NCBI RefSeq assembly: GCF_030486595.1
Contig: NZ_JAUJZH010000034.1
Coordinates: 17,654-81,653, forward strand
Direction of reading: 5' to 3'
DNA length: 64,000 bases
Source of the DNA: Variovorax ginsengisoli
Lineage (GTDB): Bacteria; Pseudomonadota; Gammaproteobacteria; Burkholderiales; Burkholderiaceae_C
The notes below the pieces were generated by a model. It was given only the letters and a program-made list of their open reading frames with translations. It made no database searches and was not told the origin of the DNA. Both the position numbers and the translations under genes were made by a program. Below are positions 15,500 through 22,982 of the stretch, piece by piece. The first letter of the stretch is position 1, and each line of letters begins with the position of its first letter.

Positions 15500-16003
15500 T
15501 CAGAGGGTGTTGCCTGGGTGGTACTCGCGCTTTGCTGCGACATAGACCGCATGCGCTTCCGCTTTGGTGCGGAAGGTGCCGAGGTTCTTGAGCTTGGAGT
15601 CGATGCAGATGCGCGCGGCGAAACCGACGACTCGGCCCTTCCAGACCTTCTTGGAGACGCCCAGAACGCCGGTGCTGTTGTTCCTGTTCGCCTTGCGGCG
15701 GTTCTGGTTGTTCATCGCATTTGTCACCGCGCGGATCTCGCTCATGGCATTGACGCCGCGCGCTGCGTTGATGTGGTCGATAGGGCCGTTCGGCCACTCG
15801 CCCGTGACGTAGAAGTAGGCGAGGCGGTGCTGCCGGTACGTGACGCCGTCGAAGTGCAGGTACGTGTACCCGTGGGCATCCGGCTTGGCCGTGACGGGCC
15901 CGGGCCGACGATTGCCGCTGGCATGCAATCGGGTGAACACGCCTGTCGCGGGGTCGTAGTGGAAGAGCTCGCGCAGCCGTTGGAGCGATGGCGCCTTGAT
16001 CAC
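15500..16003 (-). CDS. HNH endonuclease with AP2 DNA-binding domain
   Basis: The protein has 167 residues. The N-terminal region (LFHYDPATGVFTR) and the HNH core (QHRLAYFYVTGEWP, then PIDHINAARGVN and LRAVTN-type sequence) match phage homing endonucleases. The C-terminal NSTGVLGVSKKVWKGRVVGF and NLGTFRTKAEAHAVY form an AP2-type DNA-binding domain. Its ATG overlaps the stop of the YqaJ nuclease gene. It is the third of four HNH genes in this prophage. Confidence 0.9.
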   Translation of the reverse strand: MIKAPSLQRLRELFHYDPATGVFTRLHASGNRRPGPVTAKPDAHGYTYLHFDGVTYRQHRLAYFYVTGEWPNGPIDHINAARGVNAMSEIRAVTNAMNNQNRRKANRNNSTGVLGVSKKVWKGRVVGFAARICIDSKLKNLGTFRTKAEAHAVYVAAKREYHPGNTL

Positions 16004-17892
16004 GCGGCCTCCCTGGACTGCACTGCCTCGATGTGCCCAATGAGCGCCGCGAGGAGATGCGGGAACTGCGACTCGTGGAAGAGCACGGCACCGCGCTGCT
16101 TGGCGGCCGGTTCGAAGCCGAGGGTCTTCACGAAGTCGGCCGTCAGGGCGAAGCCAAGCCGCGTGCCGATCTGGCCCAGGCTCAGGCTCGGCGGCGTGGC
16201 CGGTGCCGGCGCCGCGGCGGCGCGCGCGGGCATCTTGATCACAGCCGGGGCCGGCGTCGCTGCGGGCGCTGCAGCTGGTGCCGCGGCTACCGGCGCGGGC
16301 TCGACTGGCTTTGCTGCGGCGGCAGCCTCATCGCGTTCCTGGGCTGCCACCAGCTTCGCCTTCATCTCGGCGCGTGCTTCAGCGACGGCGGCGGTCACGC
16401 GGGGACGGGGATCGTTCTCGAAGTCCTTCGCGCCCGACTCGAACATCCCAATGGCCTTCTGGATGTACTGCACGCTGTCGCCTTCGATGCGGCGCGCATT
16501 GCTCCAGAGGCTGGCAATCAGCGCGTCCTCGGCTTCCACAGCCTCGCGCGCCTTGCGCTCCGCCTTGGCGGCTTCTTCCTTGCGGATGCGCTCGCGCTGC
16601 GCCTCTTCCTTGGCGCGCTCCTTCTCCTTGTGCTCGGCGATCCGTGCCTTGACCAGAGTGGCGAGGTCGTCCGGCGCCTTCTGGACGATCACCTGCGTGT
16701 CGGGGAACAGGAAGGCGAGGTCGGCGGCCTGCTCGCGCAGCGTGGTCAGGTTGGCCTGGATGCGGTCGGCGGTGGCGCTGGCGGCGATCTTCGCGTTGGC
16801 CAGAGCGGTGTCGACGGCGTTCTGCATGCTGTCGAAGGTGCGCAGGCCCTTGATCGCCGCGCCGAAGTCGACGCTCGGGTAGGGCATCACGCCCTCCGTG
16901 CGCTGCTGCAGGGCCTCGACGTGGTCGCGCAGCGCCTTGACGCCGCCGGCGACGATCTCACCCTTGCGGGCGATCTTGCGAGCCTCGACAAGCTTGTCCA
17001 GTTCGAGCCGCGTCTTGCGCGCTTCGGCCGTGATGTCGTCGATCGTCTTGAACAGCTGGTCGATGCTCTCGGTCTGGCTGAGGGCGTGTTCCTTGGCAGC
17101 CTTCAGGCGCGACTCGACGTCGCCGCACCATTGCACGGTCTTCGCGGCGTTGGCGAAGTCCTGATCCGTCTTCAGGTCGCGGTTGATGGCGGCGAAGACG
17201 GCGAGGGCATGCTCCCGGTACTGCGCCAGGTTGCTGGCGGTGACGGCGCCGGTGACCTCGATGCGCAGCGCGGGCAGCGTTTCGGGCGTGCGTCCGATCG
17301 CTTCGACGACAGGTTCGGTCGGCACGTAGTCGGCCAGGTCCTTGTGGAACTGGGCCCAGCCTGCGCGGAGGCGCTCGAACCACTCCGGATCCGGCTTGAC
17401 GATGCACCAGACCATGTTCTTGCGGGTGCCATCGGAGACGACGAACACGAGCTCGTCCGCCTCGGTCACCATCAGGGCCTGCATGCACTGCGGCATGTGC
17501 TCGAGCGGCACAGAGCCAGCCCGCACGCGCGTCGCCAGCGCTTCATTCCACTGCTTGTGCTCCATCACGAGCTTTTCGCCGACGTCGATGCCATCGGTCG
17601 ACACGCTGATCCGGCCATTGGAGTAGGTCGCCGGGTAGAGCTCGACGCCGAAGATCTCCTCGATGATCGGCCGGGCCAGCGCTTCCACCTCGTGCCCGTA
17701 GTCGAGGACGTTCTCCTGCACCCAGTCGCTAAAGACCTTGGCGATGCCGGTCTTCTTCATGCGAAGCAGCTCGTTGCGCTTCACCTTGCGCGAGACGCCG
17801 AGCATCGCTGCGGCTTCGCTGGCGCCGTCGTGCTCGAAGCGGAACTGGTGCCAGGCGTCGCTGCCCGGGAGGAGGTCGTGTTGCTGCTTCAT
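16000..17892 (-). CDS. YqaJ-type viral recombinase nuclease with long coiled-coil extension
   Basis: The protein has 630 residues. The first ~200 form a PD-(D/E)XK exonuclease of the YqaJ/lambda-Exo type: GHEVE (66-70), STDGID (98-103) and the catalytic E-x-K in VMEHKQW (E111, K113). Residues ~210-490 are strongly helical and charged (a DUF1351-like coiled coil), followed by an Ala/Pro-rich linker and a small C-terminal domain (LSLGQIGTRLGFALTADF). It would resect double-strand ends for single-strand annealing with the neighbouring gene product. The fusion makes it much longer than a typical 220-300-residue YqaJ protein. Confidence 0.88.
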   Translation of the reverse strand: MKQQHDLLPGSDAWHQFRFEHDGASEAAAMLGVSRKVKRNELLRMKKTGIAKVFSDWVQENVLDYGHEVEALARPIIEEIFGVELYPATYSNGRISVSTDGIDVGEKLVMEHKQWNEALATRVRAGSVPLEHMPQCMQALMVTEADELVFVVSDGTRKNMVWCIVKPDPEWFERLRAGWAQFHKDLADYVPTEPVVEAIGRTPETLPALRIEVTGAVTASNLAQYREHALAVFAAINRDLKTDQDFANAAKTVQWCGDVESRLKAAKEHALSQTESIDQLFKTIDDITAEARKTRLELDKLVEARKIARKGEIVAGGVKALRDHVEALQQRTEGVMPYPSVDFGAAIKGLRTFDSMQNAVDTALANAKIAASATADRIQANLTTLREQAADLAFLFPDTQVIVQKAPDDLATLVKARIAEHKEKERAKEEAQRERIRKEEAAKAERKAREAVEAEDALIASLWSNARRIEGDSVQYIQKAIGMFESGAKDFENDPRPRVTAAVAEARAEMKAKLVAAQERDEAAAAAKPVEPAPVAAAPAAAPAATPAPAVIKMPARAAAAPAPATPPSLSLGQIGTRLGFALTADFVKTLGFEPAAKQRGAVLFHESQFPHLLAALIGHIEAVQSREAA

Positions 17893-18920
17893 GCCGGAAC
17901 CCCCGCCACGAGTTCGGCGTGCATCTCATCGAGCTCCTTGCGGAACTGCTCGTCGCTCACGCGCGGAATCAGCAGGGCGGCCGCGTCGAGTTCGGCCTTG
18001 GTGGTCGCGCTCGTCAAGGCATCCGCGACATCGGCGTAGACCATCGGCGGCAGCGCGTCGGTGGCGGCCTCTTCCTTCTTGGCGGGCTTCTCGATCGGCG
18101 CGCGAATGGCGGCCTCCTGCTCTGCCGTGAGCGTGTACTTCGTCTTGGCCTTGCCGATGATGTTGTCGGGCGTGGCGCCCTTGACCTGGTTGGTCATGGC
18201 GGTGCGCCATTCCGTCAGCCGCTGGGCGAACAGTTCCGCCGACATCTCTGGCAGCGCGGGCTTCTCTTGCTCAACTGGAGCCCGCCCGTCGGGTGCATGT
18301 CGCGTCAGGTGGTCCCGCAGCGCCTCGTCCATGTCCTCGAGGTCCTGGCCGAACATGTCGCCGCAGGCCGTGACGTTGATCGTCATGGCGATCTTGGCCC
18401 GCTTGTTCGCCATCTTCAGGATGGTGTTCGCCAGGTCGGCCGGCTCGGTGCGCACCTGGTAGGTGGAGTAGCTCTCCTGCTTCTGCTTGTTGTAGCCCTT
18501 CTTCTCGCGCCGCAGGTTCGCCGGCGTGACCTCGAACTCTTCTTTGTAGGCCTTGCGCCACTTGTACTTTTCCTCGCCGCTGGACGCCTCGCCCATGCCG
18601 GTGCCCAGCACGATGCCGTTGATCTGGTGCACACCGGTGCACGTCACGCGGTAGCGCACGACGTCGGCCGTGGACAGATCCTCGACCTGGTACGAGTCGG
18701 CGACGCGGAAGGCCATGCACAGCACCTCGGCGCCCTGCTTGTAGAGCGTGGGCTTGTCGGTGCCCGGGATCACGCCGTAGTGCACCTCGGGCTTCATCAC
18801 GGCGCGCATGACTTCCTGCACCATCGCCACGTGGCTGATGATGTCCGCGACGGCCATTCGGCCGGACTGCTGCGACTGCGCGAGCGCGCCGCCTTGTTGA
18901 ACTGCGAGAGCTGTGGTCAT
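17889..18920 (-). CDS. Putative phage single-strand annealing / recombination partner
   Basis: The protein has 343 residues. It contains VHYGVIPGTDKPTLYKQGAE, a beta-rich middle (VRYRVTCTGVHQINGIVLG) and TILKMANKRAKIAMTINVTA followed by CGDMFGQDLED. This pattern is common in a phage family that travels with YqaJ-like exonucleases and is usually unannotated. Pairing with the nuclease (ATGA overlap) suggests a RecT/ERF-like annealing role, which is inference. The C-terminal ~100 residues are linker plus a helical tail. Confidence 0.75.
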   Translation of the reverse strand: MTTALAVQQGGALAQSQQSGRMAVADIISHVAMVQEVMRAVMKPEVHYGVIPGTDKPTLYKQGAEVLCMAFRVADSYQVEDLSTADVVRYRVTCTGVHQINGIVLGTGMGEASSGEEKYKWRKAYKEEFEVTPANLRREKKGYNKQKQESYSTYQVRTEPADLANTILKMANKRAKIAMTINVTACGDMFGQDLEDMDEALRDHLTRHAPDGRAPVEQEKPALPEMSAELFAQRLTEWRTAMTNQVKGATPDNIIGKAKTKYTLTAEQEAAIRAPIEKPAKKEEAATDALPPMVYADVADALTSATTKAELDAAALLIPRVSDEQFRKELDEMHAELVAGVPA

Positions 18921-18927
18921 TGAGATC

Positions 18928-19191
18928 TCAGTGGTTGAAGAGGAGGGAATAGAGGCCGATCGCCACCGCCAGGCCGAGGGACCAAATGAAGGGCGCGCGC
19001 ACGATGGGTTCGTAGCGGTGCTCGGTCAGCTTCAACGCCGCCATGACGCTCTCGCGCATGCCGTCGGTGATCTGGATGCGGTCGGCGGGCTTGCCGTAGC
19101 TATATGGCCCGTGCGGCGGAGGCCCGCCGGCGCGGACGCGGCGCGAGCGGTGTTCCGCCATGCTGATCGGGGAGGTCCGTGCGTCGGTCAT
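18928..19191 (-). CDS. Small membrane protein of unknown function
   Basis: The protein has 87 residues from ATG at 19191, which overlaps the preceding stop (ATGA). The N-terminus is basic and polar, and a single C-terminal transmembrane segment is visible (APFIWSLGLAVAIGLYSLLF). Topology is probably tail-anchored. Function unknown. Confidence 0.7.
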   Translation of the reverse strand: MTDARTSPISMAEHRSRRVRAGGPPPHGPYSYGKPADRIQITDGMRESVMAALKLTEHRYEPIVRAPFIWSLGLAVAIGLYSLLFNH

Positions 19192-19496
19192 AGGAACAGC
19201 CATTCGCAGGTGAGGATGAGAACGAGGGCCATGGCACAGCGAAGGCTCCAGCGGATGACCAGCGCGTCGGCTTCGGTGAACTCGTCGGCATCCATCGGGA
19301 CGACGACGGTGTTGCGCGCGCCGGGCCCGAAGGCTTCGTCGAGCGAGCGCGGAGTGGCCTCTCGGCGGTCCCGCGTGGCGTCGACCGTGCCAACGAGGCG
19401 AGGGCGCGCAGTCAGGGGAGCGGGCGGCAGGACTGCGCCGAACGCGGCGGCTAGCTCTTGGTTGCGCACGATCGCGCGCTTGGTCGCGTCGTTCAC
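19188..19496 (-). CDS. Small membrane protein of unknown function
   Basis: The protein has 102 residues. The GTG start at 19496 overlaps the stop of the preceding gene. It has a basic soluble N-terminal part and a C-terminal membrane helix (LRCAMALVLILTCEWLFL). Its architecture matches the next gene downstream, so the two may act together. Function unknown. Confidence 0.65.
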   Translation of the reverse strand: MNDATKRAIVRNQELAAAFGAVLPPAPLTARPRLVGTVDATRDRREATPRSLDEAFGPGARNTVVVPMDADEFTEADALVIRWSLRCAMALVLILTCEWLFL

Positions 19497-19858
19497 GATG
19501 TCACCTCCGGGTTCAGGTGGGCGGCGACGGCGGCGAGGTGGTCCCGGCCAGCAGCTGCAGCGGCAAGGCCCACAGACACGGTCTCGGGGTTCTCGCCAAA
19601 CAGGTCCCAACGCCGCTCGATTGCCGTGCAGGCGTGCAGGTCGTTGCGGCGCATCGCGACGGCGTAGGTCACCTGGTCGGCGATCGCGAGTTGGGCGGTC
19701 ACCTTCTGGTGGACAGCGCGGGCGCGGAGGATCTGGCCGCAGCGGCTGCATTCCTCCATGGTGGTCAGGCCCGCGTGGCAGATCGCGTTCTCCGCCACGT
19801 GCTGCTCGGTGAACGGCTTCAGCGCACGCAGCACTTCGAAGGTGAGGGCGGCGCTCAC
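19493..19858 (-). CDS. Small phage protein with a CxxC pair
   Basis: The protein has 121 residues. It contains EECSRCGQILRARAVHQ near residue 36 and otherwise Ala-rich helices. It overlaps both neighbours by 4 bp. The single CxxC with nearby His suggests metal binding, but no family is recognised. Confidence 0.65.
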   Translation of the reverse strand: MSAALTFEVLRALKPFTEQHVAENAICHAGLTTMEECSRCGQILRARAVHQKVTAQLAIADQVTYAVAMRRNDLHACTAIERRWDLFGENPETVSVGLAAAAAGRDHLAAVAAHLNPEVTS

Positions 19859-20142
19859 GAGGCAACTCCCAGAAACCGCGCACGCATGGCCGCGACTTCA
19901 TCGTTGTGGGCCTTGATCTCGGCCTCGGTCGGCATTTCGTTCATTGCCTGCACCAGGGCCTCTGCTGCTTCGGGGCAGCCTTGCTGGCGGAGGAAGTGCT
20001 GCAGGATGCTTTCGAGGCCACCGAGGAAACCGGGCGACGGGTCGCCATGGCCGGTGCGCGCCGCGATCGCGTGGCCTGCGAGGTTCGCGCCCCGGATCCT
20101 GGTGACCAGATGCATGGCGTCGCGCTTGCTGAGCGTGCTCAC
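19855..20142 (-). CDS. Small phage protein of unknown function
   Basis: The protein has 95 residues from GTG at 20142 (VSTLSKRDAMHLVTRIRG). The GTG overlaps the TGA of the preceding 36-residue gene, which decides the start. It is helical and acidic toward the C-terminus (AEALVQAMNEMPTEAEIKAH). Function unknown. Confidence 0.65.
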   Translation of the reverse strand: MSTLSKRDAMHLVTRIRGANLAGHAIAARTGHGDPSPGFLGGLESILQHFLRQQGCPEAAEALVQAMNEMPTEAEIKAHNDEVAAMRARFLGVAS

Positions 20143-20249
20143 GAGGCGGCCCTCGGAAACTGGCACAGGCTCGACGGCTCGGCGCGATGCGCCTCAACGT
20201 AGGCGAACAGGGCCGCGTTGGCGCAGCGGCGGGCGAGGGCGGCGGTCAC
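20139..20249 (-). CDS. 36-residue phage microprotein
   Basis: A very short gene from GTG at 20249 to TGA at 20139 encodes VTAALARRCANAALFAYVEA and 16 further residues. Both ends overlap neighbours in a GTGA arrangement, identical to the junctions around it, which supports translation. Function unknown. Confidence 0.5.
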   Translation of the reverse strand: MTAALARRCANAALFAYVEAHRAEPSSLCQFPRAAS

Positions 20250-20452
20250 GAGGCCACCCCGTAGCGCGACACGGCCGGCAGCGTCATCTCCATGCCGCCG
20301 TAGAACTTGGCGATCTGCGTGCCGGCGCCGAGCAGGGCGATCAGCGGGCCGGTGTACGGCTGCAGCTGCTCAACCTGGCCGATGCGGGCGCCGTCGATCG
20401 CATTGCGAAGCGTGTCCTTCGCCTTGATCTGGTCGCCGGTCTTGATTTCCAT
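20246..20452 (-). CDS. First gene of the left operon, small phage protein
   Basis: The protein has 68 residues from ATG at 20452 with an upstream SD (GGAGGGG, 5-11 bp away). It begins MEIKTGDQIKAKDTLRNAID. It contains YTGPLIALLGAGTQIAKFYG and is compact. As the promoter-proximal gene it should be expressed first. Function unknown. Confidence 0.7.
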   Translation of the reverse strand: MEIKTGDQIKAKDTLRNAIDGARIGQVEQLQPYTGPLIALLGAGTQIAKFYGGMEMTLPAVSRYGVAS

Positions 20453-20497
20453 GATCCCCTCCAGGGGCCGCTGCCGGGATTGGCAGGGCGTGGGGAG

Positions 20498-20526
20498 ATT
20501 CTGGACAAGAAATACTAGTAATGCAA
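20498..20526 (-). promoter_or_regulatory. Candidate left early promoter
   Basis: On the minus strand, TTGCAT (20526-20521) and CAGAAT (20503-20498) are separated by exactly 17 bp. The spacer contains the palindrome TACTAGTA, a likely repressor site, so the CI-like protein could shut this promoter off. Transcription would enter the 20452 gene about 40 bp later. Confidence 0.65.
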
Positions 20527-20537
20527 GAGAAACTAGT
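20513..20537. promoter_or_regulatory. Candidate operator pair ACTAGT
   Basis: TACTAGTA (20513-20520) and a second ACTAGT (20532-20537) lie in and just upstream of the left promoter, centred about 18 bp apart. TTACTAGTAA occurs again in the repressor/Cro promoter region at 22371-22380. The shared palindrome and its positions suggest binding sites of the phage repressor. Confidence 0.6.
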
Positions 20538-20580
20538 GAGCGCGCAGAAAAAAGACTTGTGGTGGAAACCCCTAGACGTA

Positions 20581-20604
20581 AAAAAGCCCGCGCGAGGCGG
20601 GCTT
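20581..20604 (-). terminator. Terminator of the lysogeny operon
   Basis: The minus strand reads AAGCCCGCCTCGCGCGGGCT then TTTTT: a 7-bp GC stem followed by a T-run. It lies 27 bp past the stop of the last lysogeny gene (20631) and separates it from the left early promoter. Confidence 0.75.
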
Positions 20605-20630
20605 GGTTGGGGCGGGGCTGGCGGTCCTAA

Positions 20631-20918
20631 CTACCGGACGTTTCGGGCGATGAAGAAAACGATGCCTGAGAGGAGGGTCCCGAGCGTGACCATGGCGCCG
20701 ATGATCCGCCACGTCTGTGCACCGATTTCCTTGTGCAGGTCCTCCCGAGTGGCGAACCCATCCAGCCGCGTTTCGATGCGCGCCAGCCGTTCGCGCGTGT
20801 CCAGCGCGAAGTCTTCGAGTTTGGCGACGCGGGCTTCCATGTCCCCATTATCTGGGGGCTGTGGGCCGCCGCGCAACCTCTTGGAAATATCAGTAAGGTG
20901 GTGAACGTTGTCCGTCAC
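20631..20918 (-). CDS. Coiled-coil protein with C-terminal membrane anchor
   Basis: The protein has 95 residues from GTG at 20918, overlapping the preceding stop. Residues 28-66 are a charged coiled coil (ARVAKLEDFALDTRERLARI). Residues 71-92 form a membrane helix (IIGAMVTLGTLLSGIVFFIA). The layout resembles small XhlA-like phage membrane proteins. Being coexpressed with the repressor, it should be made in the lysogen, where a superinfection-exclusion role is conceivable. Confidence 0.75.
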   Translation of the reverse strand: MTDNVHHLTDISKRLRGGPQPPDNGDMEARVAKLEDFALDTRERLARIETRLDGFATREDLHKEIGAQTWRIIGAMVTLGTLLSGIVFFIARNVR

Positions 20919-21175
20919 AGCGCGGTCCCATCTCGAACAGCGCGCTTCATCATCTGCACAATGGCTTTGCGCATCTCGGTGGCCACTTCGCTGGGCTCGC
21001 CTGTGCTTTCCAATAGTTCGTCTAGGGACGCATCGAATCTGTCCGGGTCGAGGAGTCCCGCCTTTCCCAGTTCGCCCGCGATCACGGCGACCGTTGCTAG
21101 CAGGGCTGTCATCGCTGCCGATTGCGTCGCAAATGGCGACTCACTCATGTTCATCTGAGGCTCCGATACCTTCAC
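20915..21175 (-). CDS. Small phage protein of unknown function (lysogeny operon)
   Basis: The protein has 86 residues. GTG at 21175 overlaps the lipoprotein stop, while an internal ATG at 21154 has its own GGAG and is an alternative start. It contains AAMTALLATVAVIAGELGKA, weakly hydrophobic, then an acidic helical end. It is part of the repressor transcript. Function unknown. Confidence 0.65.
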   Translation of the reverse strand: MKVSEPQMNMSESPFATQSAAMTALLATVAVIAGELGKAGLLDPDRFDASLDELLESTGEPSEVATEMRKAIVQMMKRAVRDGTAL

Positions 21176-21612
21176 CGCGGCGCGGTCGAATAGGGGTTGT
21201 GCGTGGCGTAGGGCGCCTCGACCCGCGTGCCGTAGGGGCAGCCGCCATCCTTGCCGTCGATCCAGGCTGCCAGGGCCTTGTCGAACTTGTCGTAGTTCTG
21301 GTTCCTGGTCATCTTGACCGAGGCGCCGGAGTTGGCCGGCGCGATCGCAAGCTTCAGGAGTTCAACGCGCACGTTTTCGGTGGACATCGCGACCACGATG
21401 TCCCCTTCGCGCGCCTCTGGAAAGTAGTTCGATTCAATCGCGGTGTTGATCGGGAAGCAGTCGCGCAGCACGGGCAAGATCGTCCGATAGGTGCGCTCGC
21501 TGCTGGCCGGCGAGGCCTCGACCATCGACTTTGAGTTGTTCGGCGCCAGGGTGCTGGTGAACGAGCATGCGCCCAAGGAGAGGGCGGCTACCGCTGCAAG
21601 AATCGATCGCAT
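21172..21612 (-). CDS. Lipoprotein encoded in the lysogeny operon
   Basis: The protein has 146 residues. The signal sequence MRSILAAVAALSLGAC carries a clear lipobox (LGAC, lipidated C16). The mature part is about 130 residues with two further cysteines (DCFPINTA and GGCPYG) that may form a disulfide. It starts 9 bp after the repressor stop, so it should be expressed in the lysogen. Prophage lipoproteins expressed with the repressor often alter the envelope or block superinfection. That role is inferred. Confidence 0.8.
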   Translation of the reverse strand: MRSILAAVAALSLGACSFTSTLAPNNSKSMVEASPASSERTYRTILPVLRDCFPINTAIESNYFPEAREGDIVVAMSTENVRVELLKLAIAPANSGASVKMTRNQNYDKFDKALAAWIDGKDGGCPYGTRVEAPYATHNPYSTAPR

Positions 21613-21621
21613 CGATGCCTC

Positions 21622-22317
21622 CTACAAACCGCCGGACCCGGCCTTGTCTCGCACGCGCCCGATGATCGTGATGTGCTCCTCGACGAGCGCCGCAGGTACT
21701 TCCTCGTCCTTGTAGGATGGATTTACGCTGCGCAGGATCAGGGTGCCGTCAAGCCGTTTGAACAGTCGCTTCACGCGGAGATCATCTCCATAGCGGAAAG
21801 CGTAGAGCTTCCCATCGACGACATCGGTTTCGGCATGGTTCACGAGGATGCTGTCGCCCTCGTATAGAAGAGGCTCGGCGCTGTCGTCCTTGACCTTGAA
21901 CCTGCGAACCATCGCAGGGTTGATGCGCATCTTCTGGAACCACGAGAGCTGGTAGACGACTGGCTCGCTGTCTTCGATCACTTCGTATGTCGGCGTGTGA
22001 CCGTTGCCGGCACTGAACGCTATTGCGGATTCTGGAATTCTGATGACTCCAGGGGGGAGTTCATCCTCAGGGTGGTGGACGTGGATTGATCCTTTGCCCT
22101 CGGTGATTAGAGCATGGACGTCGATGCGGAGCAGGCGCGCCACGATTTCCATGCGCTTGCGCTTGGGCGCGGTGCCCCCTTCCTTCTCCCATTGCTGCAC
22201 GGTCTGCCATGCCAACGGCTTGGTCAGTCCCTCGGCTTTGCTCACTTCCTCCGCCAGCTTTTCCATTGACCACCCACGCGCATCACGGGCGGTTTTGATC
22301 ATTTCATGAATCGACAT
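21622..22317 (-). CDS. CI-like phage repressor with S24 peptidase domain
   Basis: The protein has 231 residues from ATG at 22317 (MSIHEMIKTARDARGWSMEK). Residues 3-66 are a helix-turn-helix domain (LAEEVSKAEG, then WQTVQQWEKEGG). The C-terminal half is a LexA/CI-type S24 domain with Ser146 (DDSAEPLLYEGDSILV) and Lys183 (LRVKRLFKR) as the self-cleavage dyad. FSAGNG (A103-G104) is a plausible cleavage site. It should bind the TACTAGTA sites, hold both early operons off and be inactivated by RecA during the SOS response. Confidence 0.93.
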   Translation of the reverse strand: MSIHEMIKTARDARGWSMEKLAEEVSKAEGLTKPLAWQTVQQWEKEGGTAPKRKRMEIVARLLRIDVHALITEGKGSIHVHHPEDELPPGVIRIPESAIAFSAGNGHTPTYEVIEDSEPVVYQLSWFQKMRINPAMVRRFKVKDDSAEPLLYEGDSILVNHAETDVVDGKLYAFRYGDDLRVKRLFKRLDGTLILRSVNPSYKDEEVPAALVEEHITIIGRVRDKAGSGGL

Positions 22318-22342
22318 CGGCACAAGTTTTCCATGTAGGGGC

Positions 22343-22401
22343 TTGTGGCGCCATACAAGTTCGTCTAGCATTACTAGTAAATCTTGCATGGAAGTGCCCA
22401 C
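22343..22401. promoter_or_regulatory. Immunity region: divergent promoters and operator
   Basis: For the repressor, the minus strand offers TTTACT (22381-22376) and TTGTAT (22358-22353) with a 17-bp spacer. For the Cro-like gene, the plus strand offers a weaker TTGTGG (22343-22348), 17 bp, TAGCAT (22366-22371). The palindrome TTACTAGTAA (22371-22380) overlaps both, as expected of a phage operator that switches between divergent promoters. Confidence 0.6.
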
Positions 22402-22680
22402 ATGGCCGAAACCACTGAATTCAATGTTGACTGCATCGAGGCGGAAGCCGTTCGCCTTCTAGGCGGCCCGGTCTCGGCGGCGCGCGAACTCGGCGTCGAC
22501 AAGTACCAGACCGTTCAGAGCTGGGTCAAGAACGGCATCCCCGCAAAGTATTGCTCCCGGGTCGAGCTTCTGACCGGCATCGACCGCAAGTTGCTGCGCC
22601 CCACCGACTGGGCGGACTACTGGCCCGAGCTGGCCGGCCCCAAGGGCGTCCCTCCGGTCGAAGCCAAGGCGGTGGCCTGA
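22402..22680 (+). CDS. YdaS/Cro-like antirepressor or early regulator
   Basis: The protein has 92 residues from ATG at 22402 with SD GGAAG. The core AVRLLGGPVSAARELGVDKY, then VQSWVKNGIPAKYCSRVELL and a DRKLLRPTDW end, is typical of YdaS-type Cro proteins of prophages. It is divergent from the repressor and first in the right early operon, so it likely binds the same operator and commits to lytic growth. Confidence 0.88.
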   Translation: MAETTEFNVDCIEAEAVRLLGGPVSAARELGVDKYQTVQSWVKNGIPAKYCSRVELLTGIDRKLLRPTDWADYWPELAGPKGVPPVEAKAVA

Positions 22681-22683
22681 ACC

Positions 22684-22920
22684 ATGCGCCGCGCCCAAGC
22701 CTGGCTGCGCCGGAACGGGGAGTTCGCTCTCTCGGCTGGCCTGTTCCTGGGCTGTGTCTACGCGGCGGTCTTCTACGTCGTCGAGGGCGCGCTCGGCGCC
22801 GCGGGCTTCGCCGCCTTTCTTGCCTACGGCTTCTTCCATGCGAGCGCGGCCTTCCACGACGCCGCTGTCATGCGCCGTGCGATGCGCATGGACGAGGGGA
22901 CGGACGACGTCGAGTGCTGA
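22684..22920 (+). CDS. Small membrane protein of unknown function
   Basis: The protein has 78 residues. It has two predicted hydrophobic segments (ALSAGLFLGCVYAAVFYVV and GAAGFAAFLAYGFFHASAAF), a basic N-terminus and an acidic C-terminus. It starts 3 bp after the Cro-like gene and before a strong terminator. Function unknown. Confidence 0.7.
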   Translation: MRRAQAWLRRNGEFALSAGLFLGCVYAAVFYVVEGALGAAGFAAFLAYGFFHASAAFHDAAVMRRAMRMDEGTDDVEC

Positions 22921-22941
22921 TTCGTAGTGCGTTTTGAACAT

Positions 22942-22961
22942 GGACCGATGGTCCTTTTTTT
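22942..22961 (+). terminator. Early terminator after the cro operon start
   Basis: GGACC-GAT-GGTCC is followed by seven T residues. It lies between the first two early genes and the rest of the right operon, the position of lambda tR1. Continued expression beyond it may need antitermination or read-through. Confidence 0.75.
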
Positions 22962-22982
22962 AGGTCCGAAGGGGTTAGTCAA

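Noticed and set aside
16033..18039. 668-codon open frame on the plus strand
   Set aside because: Antisense shadow of the YqaJ nuclease and its neighbour, both of which have motif support and coupled starts.
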